DNA of 62,437 bases from Oleiharenicola sp. (GTDB lineage Bacteria; Verrucomicrobiota; Verrucomicrobiia; Opitutales; Opitutaceae), in the NCBI GenBank assembly GCA_025363455.1, contig JANYDW010000036.1:1-62437 (forward strand). Reading direction: 5' to 3'. The position numbers and the translations under genes are program-made. Positions 36,571 through 45,324 of the stretch are shown here, piece after piece; positions within the stretch are counted from its first letter, which is position 1, and the number at the start of each line of letters is the position of its first letter. The notes under the pieces are model-generated. The model did not search any database, was not told where the DNA came from, and saw nothing but the letters and a program-made list of their open reading frames with translations.

Positions 36571-37470
36571 ATGCCCTTCCTCGAACTCACCAACGTCAGC
36601 AAATCCTTTGGCACCAGCGCTCCGGTTTTGAGCAACGTCAACCTCAGCATCGTCCGCGGTGAATTCGTCGCCATCGTCGGCTACTCGGGCTCGGGCAAGA
36701 CCACGCTCATCTCGCTGATCGCCGGCCTCACCCGGCCCGACACCGGCACGGTCAAGCTCAACGACCTCGAGATCACCGCGCCCGGGCCCGACCGCGGCAT
36801 CGTTTTCCAGAACTACTCGCTCCTGCCCTGGCTCACCGTCACCGATAACATCGCCCTGGCCATCGACCAGGTCTTCCCAAATCACTCGACCGAGAAACGC
36901 GCCCAACTCGCCGCGACCGCCATCGCCACCGTCAACCTGACGCCCCATGCGCACAAGCTCCCGCGCGAACTTTCGGGCGGCCAGCGCCAGCGTGTCTCCG
37001 TGGCCCGCGCCCTCGCGTTGGACCCGCAGATCCTGCTCCTCGACGAGCCGCTCTCCGCCCTCGACGCCCTCACCCGCGCCACGTTGCAGGACGAGTTCGA
37101 GCGCATCTGGGAAAAGGACAAGAAGACCGTTGTCCTCATCACCAACGACGTTGACGAGGCCCTGTTGCTCGCCGACCGCATCATCCCGCTCACGCCGGGC
37201 CCCGGCGCCACCCTCGGGCCGTCGTTCCAGGTCTCGCTCGACCGCCCGCGCGACCGCAAGGCCCTCAACCATGACCCGGAGTTCAAGCGGCTCCGAGCCC
37301 TCATCACCACCGAGCTCCTCGGCTACGGCGAACGCCGCAAGTCCACGGTCCGGCAGAAACTCGTTTTGCCCGATATCCTCCCCGAGAACCTCGACCTCCC
37401 GCGCACCGACCGCCGCCGCCCGCTCCGGCCGAGTGAGATCAAGGAAGAGACCGTCGCGCTCAACTCATGA
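36571..37470 (+). CDS. Nitrate ABC transporter ATP-binding protein 1
   Basis: A 299-residue ABC ATPase. Walker [10 protein letters not shown], the Q-loop in [13 protein letters not shown], signature [15 protein letters not shown] and Walker [13 protein letters not shown] are intact. It is of the NrtD/SsuB type but ends with a ~40-residue arginine/proline-rich tail instead of the NrtA-like regulatory domain of NrtC. ATG at 36571 is used; a GTG six bases upstream is possible. It would pair with the second ATPase on NrtB. Confidence 0.93.
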   Translation: MPFLELTNVSKSFGTSAPVLSNVNLSIVRGEFVAIVGYSGSGKTTLISLIAGLTRPDTGTVKLNDLEITAPGPDRGIVFQNYSLLPWLTVTDNIALAIDQVFPNHSTEKRAQLAATAIATVNLTPHAHKLPRELSGGQRQRVSVARALALDPQILLLDEPLSALDALTRATLQDEFERIWEKDKKTVVLITNDVDEALLLADRIIPLTPGPGATLGPSFQVSLDRPRDRKALNHDPEFKRLRALITTELLGYGERRKSTVRQKLVLPDILPENLDLPRTDRRRPLRPSEIKEETVALNS

Positions 37471-37487
37471 GTGCAATCGCGACCAAA

Positions 37488-37589
37488 ACACCCCGGCGCT
37501 GCGCGCCACCCCTCTTGCTAGAGGGGAGCCAAACTTCCGCAGCCGAAGTCCCCTCTATGAAGAGGGGTGCCCGTCAGGGCGGGGTGTGT
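37488..37589. repeat. ACACCCCGGCG...AGAGGGG palindrome, copy 1
   Basis: About 100 bases with outer arms ACACCCC(G/C)... and ...GGGGTGTGT and inner arms CCCCTCTTGCTAGAGGGG and CCCCTCTATGAAGAGGGG. Copies at 58866-58964 and 59916-60020. Confidence 0.9.
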
Positions 37590-37629
37590 GGGCAATCATT
37601 AATTATAAATCATAAATCATAAATTTCCC

Positions 37630-38544
37630 GTGTCCTCCTTCCTCGAAATCTCCCAGCTCGGCAAGGTCTACGAAACGCCCAAGGGACCCTCGGTCATCGT
37701 CGAGAACTTCGACCTGCGCATCCAAAAGGGTGAGTTCATCACGCTCATCGGCCACTCCGGCTGCGGCAAGTCCACCGTCCTCGCCATGATCGCCGGCCTG
37801 GCCGACGTGAGCTCCGGCGGCATCGTACTCGCCGGCAAGGAAGTCACCGGCGCCGGCCCCGACCGCGGCGTCGTCTTCCAGGCGCCCTGTCTCCTGCCCT
37901 GGCTCACCGCTTTCGAGAACGTCATGCTCGGGGTCGAGCAGGTCTACTACACCGCCGACGCCGAGGAACGCCGCCAGATCGTCGAGTATTACCTCACGGT
38001 CGTCGGCCTCGGCGACGCTATGCACAAGAAGCCGGCCGAGCTCTCCCAGGGCATGCGCCAGCGCTGCGGCATTGCCCGCGCCTTCGCGCTTTCGCCCAAG
38101 ATGCTCCTCCTCGACGAGCCTTTTGGCATGCTCGACTCGCTCACCCGCGCCGAGCTTCAGCAGGTGCTGATCGACCTCTGGCAGAAGGACCGCAAGACCG
38201 CCCTCATGGTCACGCATGACGTGGATGAGGCGCTTTTTCTCTCCGACCGCGTCGTCATGATGACCAGCGGCCCGGCCGCCACCGTTGGCGAGATCCTCGA
38301 GGTGAAGTTCCCCCGGCCCCGCTCCCGCAAGCAGCTGCTGGAAGACCCCGAATATTACCGGCTCCGCGAGGAGCTCATCGGCTTCCTCGAGGAACGCTCG
38401 CATCACCGTCCCGCCCGCCCTGCCGCAGTCGCTCCGCCACCCGCCGCTCCCACCGCGTTCCCCCCTTCCACGCCGCCGACGGCAATCGGCGCGCCCCGCT
38501 CAGGCTTCCAGCGCCTGCTCAGTGCCTTCAATCCCGCCGCCTGA
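37630..38544 (+). CDS. Nitrate ABC transporter ATP-binding protein 2
   Basis: A 304-residue ABC ATPase starting at GTG (37630). Walker [11 protein letters not shown]-loop [12 protein letters not shown] and Walker [13 protein letters not shown] are intact, but the signature reads [10 protein letters not shown] rather than LSGGQ, as in NrtC/NrtD-type subunits of some nitrate systems. The last ~40 residues are proline-rich and probably disordered. Together with the first ATPase it forms a likely heterodimer. Confidence 0.92.
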   Translation: MSSFLEISQLGKVYETPKGPSVIVENFDLRIQKGEFITLIGHSGCGKSTVLAMIAGLADVSSGGIVLAGKEVTGAGPDRGVVFQAPCLLPWLTAFENVMLGVEQVYYTADAEERRQIVEYYLTVVGLGDAMHKKPAELSQGMRQRCGIARAFALSPKMLLLDEPFGMLDSLTRAELQQVLIDLWQKDRKTALMVTHDVDEALFLSDRVVMMTSGPAATVGEILEVKFPRPRSRKQLLEDPEYYRLREELIGFLEERSHHRPARPAAVAPPPAAPTAFPPSTPPTAIGAPRSGFQRLLSAFNPAA

Positions 38545-38568
38545 TTCCCTCCTCGACCCAACCGCACC

Positions 38569-40188
38569 ATGAACACACACCTCCGCCAGACCCGAATTCA
38601 GTCGAATTCTTTCGCGACGCTTCTTGCGCCGCCGCCCAGCCGGGCCTCCTTGGCCCCGCGCATTTGTAACCTATTAGGTTACAAGTGTGGGATGCTCCTC
38701 GCGCTCGCCTGCTTCGCCCTCCCGGCGCTCCGCGCCCAGTACACGCCGCCACCGCCGGCCCGGCCCTTCGCCGGCTACACCAACGACTGGCTGCGCACCG
38801 ACAATGTCTACGCCAGCTCGTGGGACATCGGCGTGAACATCCGCTTCCGCTACGAGAGCAAGGATGACGCCGGCTTCACCAAGGCCGGCTCGAACTGGGA
38901 TTTCTCACTGCGCCCGCAGGACGACAACAACAACCATTACTCCCTCACCCGGGTCATGCCACGCGTTGGCTACACCGCCAAGTGGTGGAATTTCCTCGTC
39001 GAGGGTCGCTCCAGTTACTCCCTGGGCGACGAACGGTTCGTCGCCACGGCTGCTGGCCAGGGCGTGGCCGAGCGCGACGGCCCGATGGATGTGCACCAAG
39101 CCTACGTCTTTCTCGGCAACCACAAGGAATTCCCCGTCTCGGTCAAAATCGGCCGCCAGGAACTCGTCTATGGTGACCAACGCCTCCTCGGCCACCTGCG
39201 CTGGAACAACAACGCCCGCACCTTCGACGCGGTCAAGGTCCGCTGGCAGAATGCCCTGTTCGGCGTCGACGTCTGGACCGGCGGCCTCGTCTACAACGAC
39301 AACAAGAACCTGAACAAGTCCAACTCGCAGGACCACTTCTCCGGGGCCTATTTCAATTTCCCCACGCTGGCCAAGAAAGAGATCGTCGAGGCCTACTTCT
39401 ACGCCCGCAACGTCGAGCGCGGTATCGCCACCGACAACTGGAGCGCCATCGCCGCGCCCTTCCGCTTCCCCGGTGCGCAAGACCTCTACACCGCCGGCAT
39501 CCGCATCAAGTCCAAGCCGCTGGCCTACGACGCCTGGGACTACGGCCTGGAAGCGATGCACCAGTTCGGAAATCGCACCGCGGTTTTCCCCGCCACCACC
39601 GTGGCCACCGCCCTGGCCGCCCCGCGCCTGAAGCAAGATGCTTACGCCTTCGTCTTGCAGGGCGGTTACACGTGGACCGAGCATCCCTGGCAGCCGCGCG
39701 TCGGCCTGCTCTACAGCTTCGCGTCGGGCGACAAGAGCTCGTCCGACGGCTCGAGCGAAACCTTCCAGAATCTTTTCGCCACGACCCATCTGCACTACGG
39801 CTACATGGACCTGAACAGCCTGCAGAACCTGCATGACCTGCGCGCCGTCTTCACTGTGAAGCCCCGGTCCAACATCAGCCTAGCCGCCGAATTCCACTAC
39901 CAACTGCTCGATCGCACCACCGATTTTTGGTACAACCTGGGTGGCGTTCCGCGCAACTTCACCACGGCCGCCGTCGGGAGCGGCGGGGGTTACCGGATCA
40001 ATCCTTCCTACAGCAACAAACTCGGCACCGAGGTCGATCTGGTCGCCGCCTGGACCTTCAAACCTTACGCCCAGATCGAGACTGCTGTCGCCCACTACTA
40101 TCGCGGCGACTACATCAAGCAGTCGCTCTCGGCCGTCGGCTCCAAGGATGCCGGCTACGTCTACGTCCAACTGACCTTGAATCTGTGA
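38569..40188 (+). CDS. Outer-membrane beta-barrel porin (alginate-export family)
   Basis: A 539-residue beta-barrel protein with alternating aromatic strands and the alginate-export-type segments (VKIGRQELVYGDQRLLGHLRW, DAVKVRW), ending in a strand with C-terminal aromatic/hydrophobic pattern YVYVQLTLNL. In this cluster it probably lets nitrate through the outer membrane. Export signal: MLLALACFALPALRAQ begins at an internal ATG (38692). If the ATG at 38569 is used, a 41-residue pre-extension precedes it that contains a 21-base palindrome (38664-38684). The true start is thus uncertain; both are in frame. Confidence 0.83.
   Translation: MNTHLRQTRIQSNSFATLLAPPPSRASLAPRICNLLGYKCGMLLALACFALPALRAQYTPPPPARPFAGYTNDWLRTDNVYASSWDIGVNIRFRYESKDDAGFTKAGSNWDFSLRPQDDNNNHYSLTRVMPRVGYTAKWWNFLVEGRSSYSLGDERFVATAAGQGVAERDGPMDVHQAYVFLGNHKEFPVSVKIGRQELVYGDQRLLGHLRWNNNARTFDAVKVRWQNALFGVDVWTGGLVYNDNKNLNKSNSQDHFSGAYFNFPTLAKKEIVEAYFYARNVERGIATDNWSAIAAPFRFPGAQDLYTAGIRIKSKPLAYDAWDYGLEAMHQFGNRTAVFPATTVATALAAPRLKQDAYAFVLQGGYTWTEHPWQPRVGLLYSFASGDKSSSDGSSETFQNLFATTHLHYGYMDLNSLQNLHDLRAVFTVKPRSNISLAAEFHYQLLDRTTDFWYNLGGVPRNFTTAAVGSGGGYRINPSYSNKLGTEVDLVAAWTFKPYAQIETAVAHYYRGDYIKQSLSAVGSKDAGYVYVQLTLNL
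38664..38684. repeat. Short palindrome TTGTAACCT...AGGTTACAA inside the porin gene
   Basis: A 21-base palindrome, symmetric except at the central base, encoding CNLLGY within the N-terminal region. 21 bases keep the reading frame. Confidence 0.8.
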
Positions 40189-40212
40189 TTTATGGCCGCG
40201 GATCCGTTTAAT

Positions 40213-40273
40213 TGTAGGTCGGGCTTTATGCCCGACAAACAACGTTCACGTCGGAGGCAAACCCCGACCTACA
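40213..40273. repeat. TGTAGGTCGGGCTTTATGCCCGAC palindrome
   Basis: Inverted repeat with arms TGTAGGTCGGG and CCCCGACCTACA, related in layout to the TGTAGGAGGGGCTTTACGCCCC family. It follows the porin stop codon. Confidence 0.85.
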
Positions 40274-40432
40274 CTCTCCCAAGCAGCGACGGGAAATCAA
40301 ATACCTGATTCTCCCTCCAGTTTCGGGCGAAAGTGCAACTGTCAGCACTTTCGTCCTTTGGGAATCAATGAGCCGGATTCATGGCTGTCATGAAATCTTT
40401 CAGTCCGGCTAATTCGTAAAAACAAAAAAACT

Positions 40433-40448
40433 GGCATGGCGACCGCTT
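40433..40448 (+). promoter_or_regulatory. Possible sigma-54-like promoter upstream of narK (weak)
   Basis: TGGCATGGCGACCGCT keeps GG and GC at the -24/-12 spacing, with mismatches in both boxes. It overlaps the hairpin at 40434-40467, so only one reading may be right. Confidence 0.22.
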
Positions 40449-40603
40449 AGGGGATGGTGCCATGCCGCAAGCCTCCCAGCACCCCGATTACCCCGCCCCA
40501 CTCCCGGGAGGAACGGCTTGGCGCAGTCCTCATTGCCCATGATCCACATCACCTCCAACACCCTGGCGGGGTATCTCTTTACCTCTAGTCCGGGCTCGCT
40601 TCC

Positions 40604-41809
40604 ATGAAGTGGCGAGATCTGCGCGACAACGGTCACTGGCCCACGCTGGTGACATCCTTCCTGTATTTCGACGTCAGCTTCATGGTCTGGACGCTGCTCG
40701 GGGCACTCGGTGCCTTGATCGCGCCAACCCTCCAGCTCAATGCCGATCAAAAATTTCTCATGGTCTCCCTGCCGATCCTGGCCGGGGCGTTTCTGCGCAT
40801 CGCGCTCAGCCTCCTGGTTGATCGCATCGGGACAAAGACCACGGGGCTGATCGCCCAACTCCTCGTGATGGCCAGCCTGGCGGTCGCGTGGAAGTTCGGC
40901 ATTGCCTCCCTCGCCCAAGCCTTGTGGCTCGGCGTGGCCCTCGGTCTCGCCGGGGCCAGCTTCGCCGTCGCACTCCCGCAATCGGGCCGCTGGTATCCGC
41001 CGCGCATGCAAGGCGTCGTGCTGGGGCTCGCGGGGGCGGGTAATATTGGCGTGGTCATCGATCATCTGGCCGCCCCTCGCATCGCCGCCCACTGGGGCTG
41101 GCAGGCCGTGTTCGGCGCCGCGCTGATCCCGCTCGCCGTCGCCTTCGTGCTCTACGCCATTTTCTCCAAGGAGCCTCCGGGCGAATTCAAACGGAAGAAG
41201 CTGGCCGACTATGGCCGGGTGCTCCGGGAGAAGGACGCACACTGGTTCTGTTTTTTCTATACGGTCAGCTTCGGCGGTTTCGTCGGCCTCGCGACGGCCT
41301 TCGCCATCTACTTCAGCGATCAGTTCCACCTGAAGCCGGTGCAGGCGGGCGAGATGGCGGCCTTCTGCACCCTCGTGGGCGCGCTCGGCCGTCCGTATGG
41401 CGGCGCCCTGGCCGACAAGCTCGGGGGCATCCGCTCGCTCAGCGTGTTCTACAGCGTGGCCGCCCTCGCCATGATCGTGGCCGCCTTGTTCGACAATCTC
41501 TGGATCTGTGGCGGGGCGTTCTTCGTCGCCTCGGGTGCCTTTGGCATGTGCAACGGCTCGGTCTTCCAACTCCTACCCCAGCGTTTCGCCAAGGACATCA
41601 GCCTCATGACCGGCCTCGTCGGTTGCGGAGGGGGCATCGGCGGCTTCGTACTGGGCCGGCTCTTCGGCTTGTCCCGCGAATACACGGGCAGCTACACCAG
41701 CGGCATCGTCTTCTTCGCCACGCTGGCCTTGGTCGCCCTGGCCGGCCTGTTTCTCGTCAAGAAACGCTGGCGCACCACCTGGGGCGCTTCCGCCCAGGCC
41801 CGCATTTGA
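40604..41809 (+). CDS. narK: Nitrate/nitrite transporter of the NarK/NasA major facilitator family
   Basis: A 401-residue, 12-segment MFS transporter. The nitrate signatures are present: GLAGASFAVALPQSGRWYPP with GLAGAGNIGVVID in the first half and GMCNGSVFQLLPQRFAKD in the second, and the conserved early SFLYFDVSFMVWTLLGAL. It takes up nitrate and/or exchanges nitrite at the inner membrane, alongside the ABC system. ATG at 40604 is the natural start. Only three bases separate its stop from the next gene. Confidence 0.95.
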   Translation: MKWRDLRDNGHWPTLVTSFLYFDVSFMVWTLLGALGALIAPTLQLNADQKFLMVSLPILAGAFLRIALSLLVDRIGTKTTGLIAQLLVMASLAVAWKFGIASLAQALWLGVALGLAGASFAVALPQSGRWYPPRMQGVVLGLAGAGNIGVVIDHLAAPRIAAHWGWQAVFGAALIPLAVAFVLYAIFSKEPPGEFKRKKLADYGRVLREKDAHWFCFFYTVSFGGFVGLATAFAIYFSDQFHLKPVQAGEMAAFCTLVGALGRPYGGALADKLGGIRSLSVFYSVAALAMIVAALFDNLWICGGAFFVASGAFGMCNGSVFQLLPQRFAKDISLMTGLVGCGGGIGGFVLGRLFGLSREYTGSYTSGIVFFATLALVALAGLFLVKKRWRTTWGASAQARI

Positions 41810-41812
41810 ACC

Positions 41813-43432
41813 ATGGGCCTGCACGTCACCACCGCGTCCGTTCCCGGCACCGGCCGCACCAACTCCGACGACGCCTTCGCGCACCGCGCGTATGACGGCC
41901 TGCAGGTCGCGGCCGTGGCCGACGGCATCGGCAGCGCGCGGGCGGGCGGCGCCGGCGCCGCCCTGGCCGTCCGCCGGTTCGCGGATAACTTTGAGACGCG
42001 GCCTTCCGGCTGGTCCGTGGATCGTGCCCTCGTGGAGTTCACGACGCAAATCAACCGCCAGCTCTGCGAGGAGGCACTGCACCGCTACGGCACCGAAGGC
42101 GCCCTCGGCTGCACCTTGGCGGCGGTCGCCATCTCGGGCGACATGATGTGGGGTGTGAACCTCGGCGATACCGAGGTGTTCCTGCTCCGCGCCGGCGAAC
42201 TGCGGCAACTATCCGAGCGCCACTCGCTGGTCGGACCCGAAAAATCCCACGTCCTGACCCATGCCCTGGGCCTCGATGCCACGATCGCACCCCACGTGTT
42301 TTCCTGGCGCGTCGCTGCGGGCGACCGCGTGCTAATCTGCACCGACGGCGTCACGCGGCCGCTTACCCAGGAGAAATTGGCGGCTCTCCTCTCCCGCCAC
42401 CCCGATGCGATTCCGCTCATCCGCGCCATTGAGAATCCCGAAGACGACGCCACGGCCGTGGTCATCTCGATCGAGACCCCCACCGCCGGCCCCCTGTCGG
42501 TCGCCAGCCTGATGGTGCCAGGCACGCTGGAGATCGGCCAGGAGTGGGCCGGCCATATCCTGCTCAGTGCCCTTGATCCCGACAGCCGCGTCTGGCTCGC
42601 GCGGCGCCTGCACGACGGGGAGAAACGCGTCCTGAAGTTCGCCCCGAATGACGCCCGCCATGACGAGAAACTCCGCTCGCTGTTCAGCACCGAGATCACC
42701 CGGGCCCACCGGCTGCAATCCACCTTTTTCCCGACCGTCGAAATTCCGCCCGGCGACCCGGTCTGTTGCTACAGCCTGGAATACATCGTCGGTCCCACTC
42801 TGCGCGAATGCCTCGCGGAGCGGCCCCTGATCACGGAGGAAGTTATCGCCCTCGGCCGGTTTCTCACCGCTGCCACCCAGTTCCTGCTCCGGCACGACCT
42901 GGTGCATGGCGACCTGAAACCGGAAAACATTCTCGTCCGCCGCCGGGGCATCTCCGCCGAGTTCACTCTGCTAGACTTCGGCAGCGTGGCGCCGCTCTTC
43001 GCTCCGCCCTCCCGTTCCGGTACCGCCAGCTACATCGCCCCAGAGCGTTTCACGGGTGCCCCGCATTCCGAACGCACCGAGATCTACGGCATCGGCGTCA
43101 CCCTGTTCGAGGCTGCTACCCGCACTTATCCCTACGGCGAGATCGAGCGGTTCCAAAATCCCCGTTTCACCGCGCCGGCCCGGCCGGCCCGGCTCAACCC
43201 CGCCCTACCAGACTGGCTCGAGGCCGTGTTGCTCCGCTGCGTCGCCGCCGAGCCCGCTCAGCGCTACCAGAACTACTCGCAGTTGACCTACGATCTCGAA
43301 CATCCCGACAAGGTCGAGCCGTTCTTCGCGCCTGACACGCCCCTGCTCGAACGCAACCCGCTCCTCGTCTGGCAGCTCCTCGCCGGGCTGCTGGCCGCCT
43401 TGAACCTGCTGCAATTCTTCCTGCGGACATGA
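41813..43432 (+). CDS. Bifunctional protein phosphatase 2C / serine-threonine kinase
   Basis: A 539-residue fusion. Residues ~1-225 form a PP2C-type phosphatase (NSDDAF, VAAVADGIGSARAGG, VNLGDTEVFLL, ICTDGVTRPLT, ENPEDDATAVVI). Residues ~255-500 form a eukaryotic-like kinase with lysine in KRVLKFAP, catalytic HGDLKPENILV, metal-binding LLDFGS and GTASYIAPERF; the glycine-rich loop is degenerate. The C-terminus has one membrane segment (VWQLLAGLLAALNLLQFFL). This fusion is known beside nitrate transporter and nitrite reductase genes in other bacteria. It is coupled to NirA by an ATGA overlap, so it probably tunes the pathway after translation. Confidence 0.92.
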   Translation: MGLHVTTASVPGTGRTNSDDAFAHRAYDGLQVAAVADGIGSARAGGAGAALAVRRFADNFETRPSGWSVDRALVEFTTQINRQLCEEALHRYGTEGALGCTLAAVAISGDMMWGVNLGDTEVFLLRAGELRQLSERHSLVGPEKSHVLTHALGLDATIAPHVFSWRVAAGDRVLICTDGVTRPLTQEKLAALLSRHPDAIPLIRAIENPEDDATAVVISIETPTAGPLSVASLMVPGTLEIGQEWAGHILLSALDPDSRVWLARRLHDGEKRVLKFAPNDARHDEKLRSLFSTEITRAHRLQSTFFPTVEIPPGDPVCCYSLEYIVGPTLRECLAERPLITEEVIALGRFLTAATQFLLRHDLVHGDLKPENILVRRRGISAEFTLLDFGSVAPLFAPPSRSGTASYIAPERFTGAPHSERTEIYGIGVTLFEAATRTYPYGEIERFQNPRFTAPARPARLNPALPDWLEAVLLRCVAAEPAQRYQNYSQLTYDLEHPDKVEPFFAPDTPLLERNPLLVWQLLAGLLAALNLLQFFLRT

Positions 43433-45246
43433 ACTCGCTGCCCGTCCCTCCTCCCGCGTCGCCCCATTCCTTCTCGCCCGACCAAAAGGAATACTTACAG
43501 GGCTTCATGGCCGGAGTGCTCGCCAGCGGCCAGTACGCCTACGTTGGCGCCAATGCCGCCGGCCAACTGACCGGCTCGCCCGGCGGTGCCGTGACTGGCA
43601 ATCTCGCCATGCCGGCGGATGATTCCGTCTTCGGCACGCCCCTCGCCGACCTCTCGAAACCGGAGCGCTGGAAACACGAGGAGAACGGCCTCGACGTCTG
43701 GGAAAAGCTCGTCGCCCACGCCGCCACCGACAAGTTCCCTGACGAGGCCGACACCTTCCGCTTCAAGTTCCACGGCCTATTCTACGTCGCCCCGGCGCAG
43801 GACAGTTTCATGATGCGCCTCCGCATCCCCGCCGGCGAGATTACCTCCCACCAACTCCGCGGCCTGGCCGGGCTCGCCGAGGACTGCGGCAACGGTGGCG
43901 CCGACATCACCACCCGCGCCAACCTCCAGCTGCGCGAGTTGAAGCCCCGTTCCATCATCCGCGCCCTCACCCGCGTGCAGGAGCTCGGCCTCACCTCCCG
44001 CGGCGCGGGCGCCGACAACATCCGCAACGTCACCGCCACCCCCACCAGCGGCTTCGACCGCGACGAGCTGATCGACGTCCGTCCCTACGCCCACGCGCTG
44101 CACCACTATATCCTCAATCACCGCGACCTCTACGGCCTGCCCCGCAAGTTCAATGTCGCCTTCGACTCCGGCGGCGCCATCTCCACCGCTGCTGACACCA
44201 ACGACATCGGTTTCTTCGCCGTTCGCGTGACAGAATCTTCGCTTGCCAAGGTGGAGCGCGCTGACCTCAGCGCGCTGGCCCCCGGCATCTACTTCCGGTG
44301 CGAGGTCGGCGGCATCTCGGGCCACAAGGATTTCGCCCGCGACACCGGAGTGCTACTCACGCCGTCCGAGCTCGTCCCCGTCGCCGCCGCCATGTTGCGC
44401 GTCTTCCGCGAGAACGGCGACCGCACCGACCGCAAGAAGGCACGGCTCAAGTATCTCCTCGAGAAGTGGGGCGGTTTTCCGCGTTTCCTCGAGGAAACGC
44501 AGAAGAAACTCGCCTTCCCGCTGGTCTACGCCCCGCGCGAGTGCGCCGAGCCGCGCCGACCGGTGCTGAAGCACGGTCACCTCGGCGTGTTCAAGCAATC
44601 CCAGCCCGGCCGCAACTATGTCGGTGTGGGCGTACCAGTTGGCCGCATGACCGCGAAGCAGATGCGCCGCCTGGCCGACCTCGCCGACCACTACGGCACG
44701 GGCGAACTCCGCCTCACCGTCTGGCAGAGCCTCATCATCCCCCATGTTTCCGATGCATATTGCGCCACGCTGGTGCGCTCGATCGAGAGCATGGGGTTCT
44801 TCACTTCTGCGCACGCCACCGCCGGATGTGTCATCGCTTGCACCGGCAGCAAGGGCTGCAAATACGCCGCCGCCGATACCAAGGGCAACGCCGTCACGCT
44901 GATGGCCCACCTGCGCAAGCGCGTCCCCGAGCTCGACCAACCCGTCAACATCCACCTCACCGGCTGCGCCCATTCCTGCGCCCAGCACTATTGCGGCGAC
45001 ATCGGCGGTGTGGCCACGAAGCTCACCGACGGTCGCGAGGGCTACCATATCGTCCTCGGCGGCGGCATGGATCAGGAGCAAGGCATCGCGCGCGAGATCT
45101 TCCGCGGCATCGGCTCCGACGAACTGCCCGCCCTCGTCGAGAAAATCCTCGTCACCTACCGCGACCGCTGCACCGCCGGCGAATCCTTCCTCCAGTGGAC
45201 CCGCCGCCACACCGTGAAAGAACTTCAAGAATTTCTATCGACCTAA
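43429..45246 (+). CDS. nirA: Siroheme ferredoxin-type nitrite reductase
   Basis: A 605-residue nitrite/sulfite reductase-family enzyme reducing nitrite to ammonium with six electrons. The [4Fe-4S]-siroheme ligands are in CTGSKGC (C-x5-C) and GCAHSCAQHYCGDIG (C-x3-C). The two ferredoxin-like half domains are recognisable (FMMRLRIPAGEITSHQLRGL, YVGVGVPVGRMTAKQMRRLADL), and GADITTRANLQLRE contacts siroheme. An N-terminal FSPDQKEYLQGFMAGVLAS motif resembles that of the next gene. ATG at 43429 overlaps the stop of the kinase gene (ATGA). The diflavin reductase downstream is a likely electron source. Confidence 0.95.
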   Translation: MNSLPVPPPASPHSFSPDQKEYLQGFMAGVLASGQYAYVGANAAGQLTGSPGGAVTGNLAMPADDSVFGTPLADLSKPERWKHEENGLDVWEKLVAHAATDKFPDEADTFRFKFHGLFYVAPAQDSFMMRLRIPAGEITSHQLRGLAGLAEDCGNGGADITTRANLQLRELKPRSIIRALTRVQELGLTSRGAGADNIRNVTATPTSGFDRDELIDVRPYAHALHHYILNHRDLYGLPRKFNVAFDSGGAISTAADTNDIGFFAVRVTESSLAKVERADLSALAPGIYFRCEVGGISGHKDFARDTGVLLTPSELVPVAAAMLRVFRENGDRTDRKKARLKYLLEKWGGFPRFLEETQKKLAFPLVYAPRECAEPRRPVLKHGHLGVFKQSQPGRNYVGVGVPVGRMTAKQMRRLADLADHYGTGELRLTVWQSLIIPHVSDAYCATLVRSIESMGFFTSAHATAGCVIACTGSKGCKYAAADTKGNAVTLMAHLRKRVPELDQPVNIHLTGCAHSCAQHYCGDIGGVATKLTDGREGYHIVLGGGMDQEQGIAREIFRGIGSDELPALVEKILVTYRDRCTAGESFLQWTRRHTVKELQEFLST

Positions 45247-45247
45247 T

Positions 45248-45315
45248 CCTCGCGCCAAGGACGCAAAGGCCGCCAAGTCCACAACCTTTGCGCCCTCAGC
45301 CCCCTTTGCGCGAGG
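45248..45315. repeat. CCTCGCGCCAAGG...CTTTGCGCGAGG palindrome, copy 2
   Basis: Same family as 5359-5435, in the nirA to diflavin reductase gap. Its right arm ends CGCGAGG shortly before the next start codon. Confidence 0.85.
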
Positions 45316-45324
45316 CCACTAAAA

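Larger units (their letters stand above)
40189..40603 (+). other. 415-base leader upstream of narK with hairpins
   Basis: No gene is visible. It holds a palindromic element (40213-40273), a perfect 9-bp hairpin CGAAAGTGC-N8-GCACTTTCG at 40328-40353, an A-rich stretch, and a second strong hairpin at 40434-40467 (GGCATGGC...GTGCCATGCC). The gap is long for this compact cluster and may form a structured mRNA leader. Confidence 0.5.

Noticed and set aside
40409..41569. Minus-strand frame opposite narK
   Set aside because: Antisense shadow of the transporter gene.
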